NCBI GenBank assembly: GCA_947488765.1
Contig: CANLAE010000008.1
Coordinates: 37,716 to 101,715 of the forward strand
Length of the DNA: 64,000 bases
Direction of reading: 5' to 3'
Source of the DNA: Chitinophagaceae bacterium
GTDB lineage: Bacteria; Bacteroidota; Bacteroidia; Chitinophagales; Chitinophagaceae
Shown here: one piece after another, positions 8,812 to 17,521 of the stretch
How the letters are laid out: each line of letters opens with the position of its first letter
How positions within the stretch are numbered: position 1 is the stretch's first letter
Notes under the pieces: model-generated
What the model was told of the DNA's origin: nothing
Database searches by the model: none
What the model saw: the letters and a program-made list of their open reading frames with translations, nothing else
Translations under genes and position numbers: made by a program

Positions 8812-10353
8812 ATGCTTGTAAAAACTTTTGGCAGTGCCGTTTATGGCGTAGAAGCAATTACAATTACTATTGAAGTAAATGTAAGCAGTGGCCAAAATTA
8901 TTATATCGTTGGTTTACCCGATAATGCAGTAAAAGAAAGTTTACAACGCGTTGAAGCTGCTATAAAAACCAATAATTACGAAATGCCACGCACCAAATTG
9001 GTGGTGAATATGGCTCCAGCTGATATCAAAAAATCTGGTAGTGCTTTTGACTTGCCCATTGCAATTGGTGTTTTGGGTGCTACCAATCAACTAGAAAATC
9101 CGGACTTATTAAAAGACTATTTAATGATGGGGGAATTAAGTCTTGACGGAACAATACAACCTATTAAAGGGGCATTGCCTATTGCCATTCAGGCAAGGAA
9201 AGAAGGCTACAAAGGATTGATTATTCCCAAAGCAAATGCGAGAGAAGCGGGTCTGGTAAATAACCTTATCGTTTATGGAGTAGATCATTTAAATGAGGTG
9301 GTGTCATTTTTTAATAATCCGGAATCTTTAAAACCAATTCTTGTAAATACAAGAGATGAGTTTTTTGCCAATCAATACGAATTTGATTTTGATTTCAGCG
9401 ATGTTAAAGGACAGGAAAATATTAAACGTGCTTTAGAAATTGCAGCAGCCGGTGGTCATAATGCAATTTTAATTGGTCCGCCCGGAGCGGGCAAAACCAT
9501 GCTGGCAAAGCGTTTGCCAACAATCTTACCTCCGTTGAGTTTGCAAGAAGCATTGGAAACAACAAAAATTCACAGTGTTGCAGGAAAGTTGCCGGAGAAT
9601 AGTTCATTGATTAGCAAACGACCTTTTAGAAGTCCGCATCATACAGTTAGTGATGCAGCTTTAGTTGGTGGTGGTAGTGTTCCCCAGCCCGGTGAAATTT
9701 CTCTGGCACACAATGGTGTTTTGTTCTTAGATGAATTACCGGAGTTTAAAAAAACGGTACTAGAAGTTATGCGACAACCAATGGAAGAACGAATGGTAAC
9801 CATTAGCCGTGCAAAATTGGCATTGGATTTTCCAGCAAATTTTATGTTGATTGCGAGTATGAACCCCTGCCCATGTGGCTTTTACAATCATCCCGATAAA
9901 GAGTGTACTTGTCCAGCCGGATCTGTACAAAAATATTTACACAAAATAAGTGGTCCGTTATTAGACAGAATTGATTTGCATGTTGAGGTTACACCAGTTG
10001 CATTTAGTGAATTGAGCAATAGTAAAAATGGCGAAAATTCAGCAACCATTCGTGAAAGAGTAATTGCTGCAAGAGCAATACAAACCGAACGTTATAAAGC
10101 ACAAACTGGTATTTATTCCAATGCGCAAATGAGCAGTAAAACGTTGCGAGAAATTTGTGCGATTGATAATATTGGCGAAACATTATTGAAGAGAGCAATG
10201 GAGAAATTAAACCTGAGTGCAAGGGCTTACGACAGAATATTGAAGGTAAGCCGAACGATTGCAGATTTAGCTGCAAGCGAAAAAATTAAACCCGAACATC
10301 TCGCTGAAGCCATTCACTACAGAAGCTTAGACAGAGAAGGCTGGGCAGGGTAA
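8812..10353 (+). CDS. YifB/ComM-family Mg-chelatase-like AAA+ ATPase
   Basis: Cytosolic hexameric AAA+ ATPase. In Vibrio and Haemophilus the ComM member is a branch-migration helicase for natural transformation. The N-terminal ChlI-like fold is clear (MLVKTFGSAVYGVEA, YYIVGLPDNAVKES). Then come Walker A IGPPGAGKTMLAKRLP near residue 220, the family signature RPFRSPHHTVSDAALVGGG, Walker B GVLFLDELPEF, the Cys-rich CPCGFYNHPDKECTCP and the sensor region LLDRIDLHVEV. 513 residues is full length. It ends 3 bases from the convergent stop of the PorT-like gene. A competence role here is only a family-level possibility. Confidence 0.94.
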   Translation: MLVKTFGSAVYGVEAITITIEVNVSSGQNYYIVGLPDNAVKESLQRVEAAIKTNNYEMPRTKLVVNMAPADIKKSGSAFDLPIAIGVLGATNQLENPDLLKDYLMMGELSLDGTIQPIKGALPIAIQARKEGYKGLIIPKANAREAGLVNNLIVYGVDHLNEVVSFFNNPESLKPILVNTRDEFFANQYEFDFDFSDVKGQENIKRALEIAAAGGHNAILIGPPGAGKTMLAKRLPTILPPLSLQEALETTKIHSVAGKLPENSSLISKRPFRSPHHTVSDAALVGGGSVPQPGEISLAHNGVLFLDELPEFKKTVLEVMRQPMEERMVTISRAKLALDFPANFMLIASMNPCPCGFYNHPDKECTCPAGSVQKYLHKISGPLLDRIDLHVEVTPVAFSELSNSKNGENSATIRERVIAARAIQTERYKAQTGIYSNAQMSSKTLREICAIDNIGETLLKRAMEKLNLSARAYDRILKVSRTIADLAASEKIKPEHLAEAIHYRSLDREGWAG

Positions 10354-10356
10354 TGA

Positions 10357-11067
10357 TTAATCTTCCAAGTGAATAGAAATGGTAATCATACGAGATTGCA
10401 ACTTGTCAAAAACATTACTATATTTTAATGATGCGTCTCTGCTATGAATATTGGATAATCCGTAACTGTATTTTATTTCTGGAGAAAAAGTAACAAAGGG
10501 TAAGTAAAAATTAAATCCAATTCCGGCTTCTAATGCAAAATCATTTGTTTTTAGTTTTACCAAATCTTCGGCATTTCTTGCAGTAGAATTACTAGCTAAA
10601 TCCATATCAAATTTTGCTCCGGCTAAAATATAAGTTCTGAAATTATTAATGCGGTCCGAATTAAATTTCACATGAAATGGAAAACTGACAATGGTAGATT
10701 GTAATATCTTTTTTTCTTCTCTTAATGGGTAATTAACATTGTAGGTAAAATATTTTGCTCCGCCGATAATGAGTTGGGGGTTAACCCTGAATTCAAAATA
10801 CTTATTGATTTTTATAGTTCCTAGTAAGCCTAAAGCAATACCACCACTTGCTCCGGGTTCGGCACTCATGATACTGTCATCAGCTAAAAATTTAGGATGT
10901 TTTGATCCGGTAAGATAGCTGCTGTTGTATGCTAAAGTCATCCCAAAATAATATGGCATATCATCATGGTCTGGACGATTCAGATCTCTGTATTGTGCTT
11001 GTGTTTTTGTAATTAAAAAAACGATACAAGCCATTATAATTATTTGCTTCCGCAATAAATGGTACAT
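10357..11067 (-). CDS. PorT-like outer-membrane beta-barrel protein
   Basis: Predicted outer-membrane beta-barrel with a signal peptide (MYHLLRKQIIIMACIV… cleaved after TQAQ). Alternating amphipathic strands follow (FEFRVNPQLIIGGAKYF, FALEAGIGFNFYLPFVTFSPEIKYSYGL). Placement immediately after ubiE, with the start codon inside the ubiE 3' end (28-base overlap), is the arrangement known for PorT-family genes in Bacteroidota, where PorT is needed for type IX secretion. A shorter start at the internal ATG (11032-11034) would avoid the overlap but leave a poor signal peptide, so I keep the longer one. Assignment to true PorT rather than a general PorT/OMP_b-brl paralogue is likely but not proven. 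Confidence 0.75.
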   Translation of the reverse strand: MYHLLRKQIIIMACIVFLITKTQAQYRDLNRPDHDDMPYYFGMTLAYNSSYLTGSKHPKFLADDSIMSAEPGASGGIALGLLGTIKINKYFEFRVNPQLIIGGAKYFTYNVNYPLREEKKILQSTIVSFPFHVKFNSDRINNFRTYILAGAKFDMDLASNSTARNAEDLVKLKTNDFALEAGIGFNFYLPFVTFSPEIKYSYGLSNIHSRDASLKYSNVFDKLQSRMITISIHLED

Positions 11068-11792
11068 ATGCCTATACTAAGTTTTTTTAAAAAAGTATTT
11101 TTAAAACCTGCATCATTCATAATGCTTAAAAAATTGATTCCCTCCGGAAACGCTTGAATTGAACCGTTAAGGTATTGATAAGCATCTTTATTTTTTGCAA
11201 ACAATTTCCCAAAATTTGGCGCAATCACATTCATGTATAAAGAATAAATGCTTTTGAATCCTGTTTGAGTGGGTTTGCTGAACTCCAAAATGACAGCTTT
11301 GCCGCCCGGTTTCAGCACTCTGTACATATCTTGTAACCCTTGTGTAAGATTTTCAAAATTACGCACTCCAAATGCAACGGTAATGGCATCAAAAGTATTA
11401 TCTGCGAAGTTTATTTTTTCGCTATCGCCTGTTTGTAATTCAATTGTTTCATTTAAGCCAAGGTTGCTGATTTTTTTTCTGCCAAAATCCAACATGCCTT
11501 CGCTAATATCAATACCAATAATCTTTTTAGGGTGCAATAATTTTTGGGTAAGTATGGCAACATCTGCAGTACCTGTTGCAACATCTAAAATGTACTGAGG
11601 CTGTATGCTTTTTAATTGCTTGATTGCTTTTTTTCTCCAGCCAATATCTATTCCGGCACTTAAAAATCGGTTCAAAAAATCATAGCGAAAAGCAATATCA
11701 TTAAACATAGATGCCACCTGTTGTTTTTTGCTTAAACTACTCGCATTATCCGGAACGATTGTATCATGTGCAAACTTACTCATACGTAACAA
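11040..11792 (-). CDS. ubiE: Demethylmenaquinone methyltransferase UbiE/MenG
   Basis: SAM-dependent C-methyltransferase for the last step of menaquinone synthesis. The family motif YDFLNRFLSAGIDIGWRKKAI is followed by SAM motif I (ILDVATGTADVAIL), motif II (IIGIDISEGMLDFGRKKI) and the DAITVAFGVRNFENL block. ORF length is 250 residues; the more usual start may be the Met four codons in (MSKFAHDTIVP). It overlaps the downstream PorT-like gene by 28 bases, so they are co-transcribed. Confidence 0.95.
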   Translation of the reverse strand: MLRMSKFAHDTIVPDNASSLSKKQQVASMFNDIAFRYDFLNRFLSAGIDIGWRKKAIKQLKSIQPQYILDVATGTADVAILTQKLLHPKKIIGIDISEGMLDFGRKKISNLGLNETIELQTGDSEKINFADNTFDAITVAFGVRNFENLTQGLQDMYRVLKPGGKAVILEFSKPTQTGFKSIYSLYMNVIAPNFGKLFAKNKDAYQYLNGSIQAFPEGINFLSIMNDAGFKNTFLKKLSIGICTIYCGSK

Positions 11793-11928
11793 CGAAGATA
11801 AGCATTGCTTGGTTTTAGCTGCTTTTGTTTGCAGTAGTTATTAAAAATAGTTGTTTCAATACAACAACAGGTATTGCTCACAACTTACTATCTATTACTT
11901 GAAAAAAGCCAATTATCTTCGTATCTGA

Positions 11929-12855
11929 ATGAAGGCATTAATTTATAAATCTACGGGCAGCTGGTATATTACCAAATCAGAAACTGGTAAGTTGTATAAT
12001 GCACGTATAAAAGGGGTTTTAAAAATTGATGGCATTACTTCTACCAATCCTATTGCAGTTGGAGATGAAGTGGAAATGGATTTGGAAAATGAATTAGAAG
12101 ATACAACCACTATCACAAAAATTCATGAACGAAAAAATTATGTTGCCCGTCAATCTCCGCACAACAAACACCAACATCATATCATTGCAAGTAATTTAGA
12201 CCAAAGCTTGTTATTTGCAACTTTAAAAGATCCCAAAACATCTACCGGTTTTATCGATCGTTTTTTAGTGGCTTGTGAAATGTTTCATATTCCGGCTATT
12301 CTTGTTTTTAATAAAGCAGACGTTTACCGACAAAAAGAATTGGAAAAGTTTGAAGAAATAAAAGCCAATTATGAAGCAATTGGTTACACGGTAATTTTAG
12401 CAAGTGTTCAAAATAATTTAGGCATTGATACAATTAAAGGTTTACTAAAAGATAAAACTACTTTGTTAAGCGGGCATAGCGGTGTTGGAAAATCTACTTT
12501 TATCAATAAATTATTTCCTGATTTAGGATTACGTACTACTGAAGTAAGCAGCTGGAGCGGTAAAGGCATGCACACCACCACTTTCGCCGAAATGTTTGAT
12601 TTGCCTTTTGGTGGAAAAATTATTGATACACCCGGTATACGTGAACTAGGAATTACTGGATTGACAAAGCAAGAATTGAGTGGTTATTTCCCCGAAATGA
12701 AAGCCCTAATTAATGAATGTCAGTTTAACAATTGCATGCACATCAATGAAATGGATTGTGCTATTAAAATTGCTGTAAACGAAGGGGTGATTGCTATTGA
12801 CAGATACGTAAGTTATATGAATATCCTAGATACAATTATTGACAAAAAGTATTAA
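11929..12855 (+). CDS. rsgA: Ribosome small-subunit-dependent GTPase RsgA
   Basis: Circularly permuted GTPase that helps 30S subunit maturation. An N-terminal OB fold (residues 1-70) precedes the GTPase motifs in permuted order: G4 FNKAD, then G1 GHSGVGKSTFINKL, then G3 DTPGIRELG. The C-terminal zinc motif CQFNNCMHINEMDC has the C-x4-C-x-H-x5-C pattern of the family. Length 308 is standard. It converges on a small lipoprotein gene with a 4-base overlap of the two stop regions. Confidence 0.97.
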   Translation: MKALIYKSTGSWYITKSETGKLYNARIKGVLKIDGITSTNPIAVGDEVEMDLENELEDTTTITKIHERKNYVARQSPHNKHQHHIIASNLDQSLLFATLKDPKTSTGFIDRFLVACEMFHIPAILVFNKADVYRQKELEKFEEIKANYEAIGYTVILASVQNNLGIDTIKGLLKDKTTLLSGHSGVGKSTFINKLFPDLGLRTTEVSSWSGKGMHTTTFAEMFDLPFGGKIIDTPGIRELGITGLTKQELSGYFPEMKALINECQFNNCMHINEMDCAIKIAVNEGVIAIDRYVSYMNILDTIIDKKY

Positions 12856-13082
12856 TTACCAAATTTATCCAGTTTATAAGCAGGAGCTTTGGGTATTTTT
12901 TTATCCCCTCTTAATAACTTTTCTGCTCCAACATTTTTACCGTTACTTGGACAACCATTTTTATTTGCACCGCCTCCAAAAATACTATTAAATAAACTGC
13001 ATGAGCTTAATGTAATTAGTACAACTAATATTACAATGATTTGCTTTAATGATTTCAATGTTTCAATTTTTGGATAATACAA
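12852..13082 (-). CDS. Small conserved lipoprotein
   Basis: A 76-residue protein with a lipoprotein signal (IIVILVVLITLSSC, lipidated Cys near residue 28) and a short basic tail containing CPSNGKNVGAEKLL and KAPAYKLDKFGN. The Cys-Pro…Gly-Lys-Asn-Val-Gly-Ala-Glu-Lys pattern looks like a conserved motif of a small Bacteroidota family whose function is not known to me. Its stop overlaps the convergent rsgA stop by four bases. The ORF on the opposite strand here (12889-13077) is a shadow. Confidence 0.7.
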   Translation of the reverse strand: MYYPKIETLKSLKQIIVILVVLITLSSCSLFNSIFGGGANKNGCPSNGKNVGAEKLLRGDKKIPKAPAYKLDKFGN

Positions 13083-13132
13083 AGATGTAGAATATTGAGT
13101 ACGAAAAAATATTTTTAGGACTACAATACAAA

Positions 13133-13666
13133 TTATTTTTTGGCATCGTTGTATGCATCAAACCAGCTTGCATATTTTACATAATTATTGGCAATGCGGT
13201 TAATCTCTCCGCTGATTAAATTTTCTGAAATATCTTTTACTTTTTTTGCAGGCACTCCGGCATAAATACTTCCGGCTTCTACCACAGTACCTTCTAATAA
13301 TACAGCACCTGCTGCAACAATACTATTGCTGTGTATTTCGCATCTGTCCATTACAATACTACCCATACCAATCAATACATTATCGTGTATCGTGCAACCA
13401 TGTACCAATGCATTGTGCCCAATAGAAACATTGTTTCCAATGATAGTTGCATTTTTTTCATAGGTACAATGTATTACTGCGCCATCTTGCACATTCACCT
13501 GATTGCCCATTTTAATAAAGTTTACATCTCCACGAACTACTGCATTAAACCAAATGCTGCAATTGTTTCCCATCGCTACATCGCCTATGATTGTTGCATT
13601 TGGAGCAATAAAACAGTTTTCGCCAAAGGATGGAGTTTTGTCTAGTATGGTTAGAATGTAGGACAT
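13133..13666 (-). CDS. Gamma-carbonic-anhydrase-family protein
   Basis: Trimeric left-handed parallel beta-helix protein of the gamma-CA/YrdA/PaaY group. Hexapeptide repeats run through the protein, including NATIIGDVAMGNNCSIWFNA, VVRGDVNFIKMG and NVSIGHNALVHGCTIHDNVLIG. Zinc-ligand histidines are visible in DGAVIHCTY and IGHNALVHG. 177 residues is normal. Whether it hydrates CO2 or acts as an acyltransferase-like or ferripyochelin-binding protein cannot be read from the sequence. It stands alone on the minus strand. Confidence 0.9.
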   Translation of the reverse strand: MSYILTILDKTPSFGENCFIAPNATIIGDVAMGNNCSIWFNAVVRGDVNFIKMGNQVNVQDGAVIHCTYEKNATIIGNNVSIGHNALVHGCTIHDNVLIGMGSIVMDRCEIHSNSIVAAGAVLLEGTVVEAGSIYAGVPAKKVKDISENLISGEINRIANNYVKYASWFDAYNDAKK

Positions 13667-13675
13667 TGTTTTAAG

Positions 13676-13697
13676 TTGACAGATTTTTGGATGACAG
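13676..13697. repeat. Short GACAG repeats upstream of the first S23 gene
   Basis: Two related short words, TTGACAGAT and GATGACAG, lie just before the S23-type gene. GATGACAG is the reverse complement of CTGTCATC, which is repeated on the other side of that gene. The gene is thus bracketed by inverted short repeats. Confidence 0.6.
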
Positions 13698-13740
13698 GAT
13701 TACTATTTCAAATGTAACTTTATCTTTCATAAAAATTGTT

Positions 13741-14106
13741 ATGACCAGCTATAAAAATTTGTTGGCTTGGCAAAAAGCCATGCTTTTGGTTAAAGAGATT
13801 TATACTGTTACCAAACTTTATCCTAAGGAAGAATTGTTTGCATTAACCTCACAAACAAAACGGGCTGCTGTTTCTATTCCAAGTAATATTGCAGAAGGTT
13901 GTGGCAGAAAATCAAAAAAAGATACGAGTCATTTTTTATACATTTCAAGAGGATCATTGTATGAATTAGAAACACATTTAAATATTGCTGTAATGATTGA
14001 AATTTTATCAGAAGCATCTTTTCAAAAAATTACATTAATATTAGATGAATGCTTAAAAATTTTAAACGGCTTAATCCGCAGATATGAAATTGATGACTTA
14101 AAATAA
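13741..14106 (+). CDS. S23-type four-helix-bundle protein (first copy)
   Basis: Member of the S23/IVP four-helix-bundle family, named for proteins encoded in 23S rRNA intervening sequences and structurally related to the Avd accessory protein of diversity-generating retroelements. The hallmark words are present: YKNLLAWQKAMLLVKEIY, LYPKEELFALTSQTKRAAVS, IPSNIAEGCGRKSKKD and FLYISRGSLYELETHL. The ORF track starts 18 codons earlier, but the family start is the ATG at 13741 (MTSYKNL). It is not in a 23S gene here and no reverse transcriptase is nearby. Its biological role is unknown. Short GATGACAG/CTGTCATC repeats flank it, as CTCAAC arrays flank the second copy at 50,101. Confidence 0.9.
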   Translation: MTSYKNLLAWQKAMLLVKEIYTVTKLYPKEELFALTSQTKRAAVSIPSNIAEGCGRKSKKDTSHFLYISRGSLYELETHLNIAVMIEILSEASFQKITLILDECLKILNGLIRRYEIDDLK

Positions 14107-14127
14107 AAATAATTTTTTATGAAACCT

Positions 14128-14185
14128 CTGTCATCTATCATCTAATCTCTGTCATCTTAAAATTGTCATCTTAAAACTGTCATCT
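14128..14185 (+). repeat. CTGTCATCT repeat cluster ending at the aminotransferase start
   Basis: Four copies of [CT]TGTCATCT begin at 14128, 14149, 14163 and 14177, spaced 21, 14 and 14 bases apart, with an extra ATCATCT between the first two. The last copy ends four bases before the ATG of the class III aminotransferase gene. GATGACAG, the reverse complement, occurs upstream of the S23 gene. Confidence 0.8.
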
Positions 14186-14189
14186 CCCA

Positions 14190-15383
14190 ATGAATACACG
14201 TCAATTATTTCTTGCTCATCTTGCACAAACTTCTCCTGCGCCAATTGGAATTGAAATGGTGAAAGCAGAAGGAATTTATTTGTATGATAAGGATGGTAAA
14301 AAATATATTGATGGAATCTCAGGATTTAGCGTTGCCAATATTGGACACTCTAATCCGTTGGTAATTGAAGCTGTAAAAAAGCAAGCTGAACAATACATGC
14401 ACTTAATTGTGTATGGCGAATTTATTCAGCAGCCACAAGTAGCTTATGCAAAATTATTAACCGATTATTTACCCAAATCTTTAAACTGTGTATACTTTAC
14501 CAACAGTGGTGCAGAAGCAACAGAAGGCGCTATGAAGTTGGCAAAACGTGTTACCGGACGAACAAAAACAATTGCATTCAACCATTCTTATCATGGAAGT
14601 ACGCAAGGTGCGTTGAGTGTGATGGGTGATGAATATTGGCGCAATGCTTTCAGGCCATTATTGCCCGAAGTTTATCATTATGATTATGGAAGTGAAGCTG
14701 CATTGGCTGCAATTGACGATACGGTTGCTTGTGTAATTATGGAAACGGTACAAGCCGAAGCAGGCATTAATGCTCCTGCAAAAGCATGGATACAAGCCGT
14801 ACGTGAAAAGTGCAATGAACATTGTGTTTTATTAATTCTTGATGAAATACAAAGTGGTTTTGGCAGATCGGGAACGCTATGGGCTTTTGAACAATTTGAT
14901 GTTGTACCCGATATTTTATTACTCGGAAAAGCATTGGGTGGCGGTATGCCAATTGGTGCTTTTATTGCAGACACCCGACTCATGAGCACTTTAACCAATA
15001 ACCCTGTATTGGGCCATATCACTACGTTTGGTGGACATCCAGTAAGTTGTGCTGCGGGTAAAGCAGCATTTGAATTTTTAGTAAATGATACATTGGTACA
15101 TGATGTAAAAGCGAAAGAAAAAATATTATTGAGCAACATTCATCATACTTATATACAATCCATCAAAATCTTTGGAATGTGGATGGCGATTGCGTTTGAT
15201 AGTTTTGAAACCAATCATGCCATCATTCAAAAATGTATTGCAAAAGGGTTGATTACCGATTGGTTTTTATTTGCACCCAATTGTATGCGCATTGCACCGC
15301 CATTAATTGCTACAGAACAAGAATTGATAGATATCTGCAACATTATTAACGAAAGTATCAATGAATATTCCCATGCTGTATAA
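14190..15383 (+). CDS. Class III PLP-dependent aminotransferase
   Basis: Cytosolic PLP enzyme of the acetylornithine/4-aminobutyrate/ornithine aminotransferase class. Features are the glycine-rich phosphate-binding NSGAEATEGAMKLAKR, SYHGSTQGALSVMG, the cofactor-contacting LILDEIQSGFGRSG and the Schiff-base lysine in LLLGKALGGGMPIG. At 397 residues the length is normal. Substrate is not clear: no arginine, lysine or GABA gene is adjacent, so I give no symbol. Its start codon lies directly after the CTGTCATCT repeats, so the repeats form its 5' leader. Confidence 0.88.
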   Translation: MNTRQLFLAHLAQTSPAPIGIEMVKAEGIYLYDKDGKKYIDGISGFSVANIGHSNPLVIEAVKKQAEQYMHLIVYGEFIQQPQVAYAKLLTDYLPKSLNCVYFTNSGAEATEGAMKLAKRVTGRTKTIAFNHSYHGSTQGALSVMGDEYWRNAFRPLLPEVYHYDYGSEAALAAIDDTVACVIMETVQAEAGINAPAKAWIQAVREKCNEHCVLLILDEIQSGFGRSGTLWAFEQFDVVPDILLLGKALGGGMPIGAFIADTRLMSTLTNNPVLGHITTFGGHPVSCAAGKAAFEFLVNDTLVHDVKAKEKILLSNIHHTYIQSIKIFGMWMAIAFDSFETNHAIIQKCIAKGLITDWFLFAPNCMRIAPPLIATEQELIDICNIINESINEYSHAV

Positions 15384-15401
15384 CGAGTTGCAGCTTTGTT
15401 T

Positions 15402-15504
15402 GCGTTAGGGATTGCAGTGAAAATCCTTTTGCTTGCAGGCATTTTGCATAGCCTTGTGTGGCAAGCAAAAGATTGCAACGAAAAGCCCGGCCCCTGGGTA
15501 ACGC
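15402..15504 (+). repeat. Structured dispersed repeat, copy A (GCGTTAGGGATTG element)
   Basis: The element begins GCGTTAGGGATTGCAGTG and ends GGGTAACGCC; GCGTTA (15402-15407) can pair with TAACGC (15499-15504). An inner perfect 11-base stem, CTTTTGCTTGC (15426-15436) with GCAAGCAAAAG (15461-15471), sits inside, and TTGCAACGAAAAGCCCGG follows it. The outer parts match a second copy at 17,522-17,608 in the opposite orientation, while the inner hairpin differs. It fills the gap between two convergent genes. It may be a REP-like element or a structured RNA. Confidence 0.8.
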
Positions 15505-15505
15505 C

Positions 15506-16594
15506 CTATTGTTTTTTATTCTTTTTATTCATCGAAAAATTTAAATAATCGGGAAGGATATTTCTTTTTTTACGTTTGTCATTTGCAGGCTTTTGGTATT
15601 CTGAATAATAAATTTGTAGTAGAATGATAAAATAAGAAATCAGCAGCGGTCCGAAAATTAATCCTGTAATTCCAAAATATCGCAACCCCATAATAATACC
15701 CAATACTGTAACAACGGGATGTACATCTGCCATTTTTTTTGCCAACAAAAAGCGTATTAAATTATCACTCAATCCAATGACGATAACACCCCACGACAAT
15801 AGAAAAATGCCGTATCCGGTTTGATGCATGAACAACAAATAAATAGATGCAGGTATCCAAACTAAACCCGTTCCTACCAAAGGAATAACAGAAGCAAACC
15901 CTGTTATGATGCCCCAAAATCCGGCTTCGGGCAAGCCACAAATTTTATAAGCAAGGTACGACAACAACCCGTGAACCACAGCAATCAAAGGCATTCCCAA
16001 AGAATTGCTAATCGTTTGTGCTACAAGTTCTTTGCCAAATAATTCTATCAGCGTTCTTCTGAATGGCAAATAAAAAACAATAGCTGCTTCCAAGCGATTG
16101 ATATTGATTAATAAAAAATATAGGAAGAAATACATCATGGTGATGCTACTAAAAAAATTGAGGCTGCTGTTTAAAATAAAGGAAACTCCTTGCGTGGTGA
16201 TTTGTTGAATATTGCTCAATGTTTGGCCCGATAAAATACTGAAATGGAATTTTTTTTCTATCTCGGTATTCAGTTGTTTCAGCGGTTCGTAAATAGATGC
16301 AGGGTTGATAGAAATCAATGATGCTTCTTTGTACAACAAGCCGCCAATAAACAAGATGGGTAATAAAACAATGAAAAAGGAAATCAATAATATTAATGCA
16401 GCTGCCAAAGATTTTTTCCAATGAAATCGTTTAATAAGCAATTCCATCAATGGTTTGCTCAATACATAAAACATAACAGCACCAAGGAATGCAGTAAAAA
16501 ATTCTAATAAACTATATAATAACATTAAACCAAATATGGCAATGATGCCTAGGAAGAAATATTTGTTTATTTTATGTTCTTGATTCGTTTCCAT
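15506..16594 (-). CDS. AI-2E (TqsA/PerM) family membrane protein
   Basis: Inner-membrane protein of the AI-2E transporter family. About seven or eight hydrophobic helices are visible, for example YFFLGIIAIFGLMLLYSLLEFF at the N-terminus, SLAAALILLISFFIVLLPILFI and VTVLGIIMGLRYFGITGLIFGPLL near the C-terminus. The latter is the most conserved block of the family. The tail is strongly basic. 362 residues is typical. Members have been linked to autoinducer-2 export or Na+/H+ antiport, but most are uncharacterised, so the substrate is unknown. Confidence 0.9.
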   Translation of the reverse strand: METNQEHKINKYFFLGIIAIFGLMLLYSLLEFFTAFLGAVMFYVLSKPLMELLIKRFHWKKSLAAALILLISFFIVLLPILFIGGLLYKEASLISINPASIYEPLKQLNTEIEKKFHFSILSGQTLSNIQQITTQGVSFILNSSLNFFSSITMMYFFLYFLLININRLEAAIVFYLPFRRTLIELFGKELVAQTISNSLGMPLIAVVHGLLSYLAYKICGLPEAGFWGIITGFASVIPLVGTGLVWIPASIYLLFMHQTGYGIFLLSWGVIVIGLSDNLIRFLLAKKMADVHPVVTVLGIIMGLRYFGITGLIFGPLLISYFIILLQIYYSEYQKPANDKRKKRNILPDYLNFSMNKKNKKQ

Positions 16595-16663
16595 AAAATT
16601 TGTGTTGCTTTGTACAAATGTAATTTACGATTTGTTGTTGTTACAAAATGAATACTTTGAACT

Positions 16664-17512
16664 ATGCAAAAATTAAAAATGATTTTTAATGGAGTAATGA
16701 TGGATGCTGAAAAGCCTGTGATTACAGTAGATAACAGAAGTTTTAGGTATGGCGATGGATGCTTTGAAACAATGAAAGCAGTGAAAGGAAAAATCATTCA
16801 TGCCAACGAACATTTCAAACGCTTTTTTACATCATTGGAATTGCTGCAATTTGATAAACCTAATTATCTCAATGCAGCATATTTAAGCGAGCACATCATC
16901 AAATTACTAGCGCAAAATAAACACCAACAAACAGCAAGAATACGCCTTACTTTATTCAGAGGCAATGGTGGTTTGTATGATGCCGAAAATCATTTTCCAA
17001 ATTATTGTATTCAAACCTGGAATTTGAATGTTGCCAACAACGAACTCAACGAAAACGGCTTGGTGATTGATGTGTACAAAGATGCCCGAAAAGTTTGCGA
17101 TGCTTTTTCGCACCTCAAAAGCAACAATTATTTGCCTTATGTAATGGCTGCATTGTGGGCTAAAAAAAATCATTTGAATGATGCGTTGCTGCTCAATCCG
17201 TTTGATAAAATTGCCGATGCTACAATCGCCAATATTTTTATGGTTAAAGATGGAATCATTAAAACACCTGCAATTACCGAAGGCGGTGTAAATGGAGTAA
17301 TGAAAAATTATTTGTTGCAATGTATGCGCAAAGAAAATATGCCCGTAGAAGAATGCAGTATTGCTGTTGAGGATGTTTTGCAGGCACAGGAAGTTTTTTT
17401 AACCAATTCTGTGTACGGAATAAAATGGGTAAAACAATGTGGCAATAGCAATTACACACTTCAGGCAGCGGCGTTGTTGCACAAGCAATTTATACAACCT
17501 TTATGGTATTAA
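16664..17512 (+). CDS. Class IV PLP aminotransferase (aminodeoxychorismate lyase / branched-chain type)
   Basis: Fold-type IV PLP enzyme. The N-terminal block IFNGVMMDAEKPVITVDNRSFRYGDGCFETMKA is typical of BCAT/PabC-like proteins. The catalytic lysine is in SHLKSNNYLPYVMA, and the phosphate loop region ADATIANIFMVKDG and EGGVNGVMKNYLL follow. At 282 residues it fits either PabC (4-amino-4-deoxychorismate lyase, folate synthesis) or a D- or branched-chain aminotransferase. The motifs do not settle this and no pabA/pabB is adjacent. The true start may be the Met at codon 6 (MIFNG). Confidence 0.83.
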   Translation: MQKLKMIFNGVMMDAEKPVITVDNRSFRYGDGCFETMKAVKGKIIHANEHFKRFFTSLELLQFDKPNYLNAAYLSEHIIKLLAQNKHQQTARIRLTLFRGNGGLYDAENHFPNYCIQTWNLNVANNELNENGLVIDVYKDARKVCDAFSHLKSNNYLPYVMAALWAKKNHLNDALLLNPFDKIADATIANIFMVKDGIIKTPAITEGGVNGVMKNYLLQCMRKENMPVEECSIAVEDVLQAQEVFLTNSVYGIKWVKQCGNSNYTLQAAALLHKQFIQPLWY

Positions 17513-17521
17513 TATTTTAAT

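Noticed and set aside
8812-10353. Magnesium chelatase subunit of chlorophyll synthesis
   Set aside because: The ComM/YifB N-terminal domain and Cys-rich motif are present and there are no other tetrapyrrole genes.
13741-14106. S23-type protein as the Avd factor of a diversity-generating retroelement
   Set aside because: No reverse transcriptase, template repeat or variable repeat is seen near either S23 gene.
14684-15139. 151-residue minus-strand ORF inside the aminotransferase gene
   Set aside because: Antisense shadow of a well-supported class III aminotransferase.
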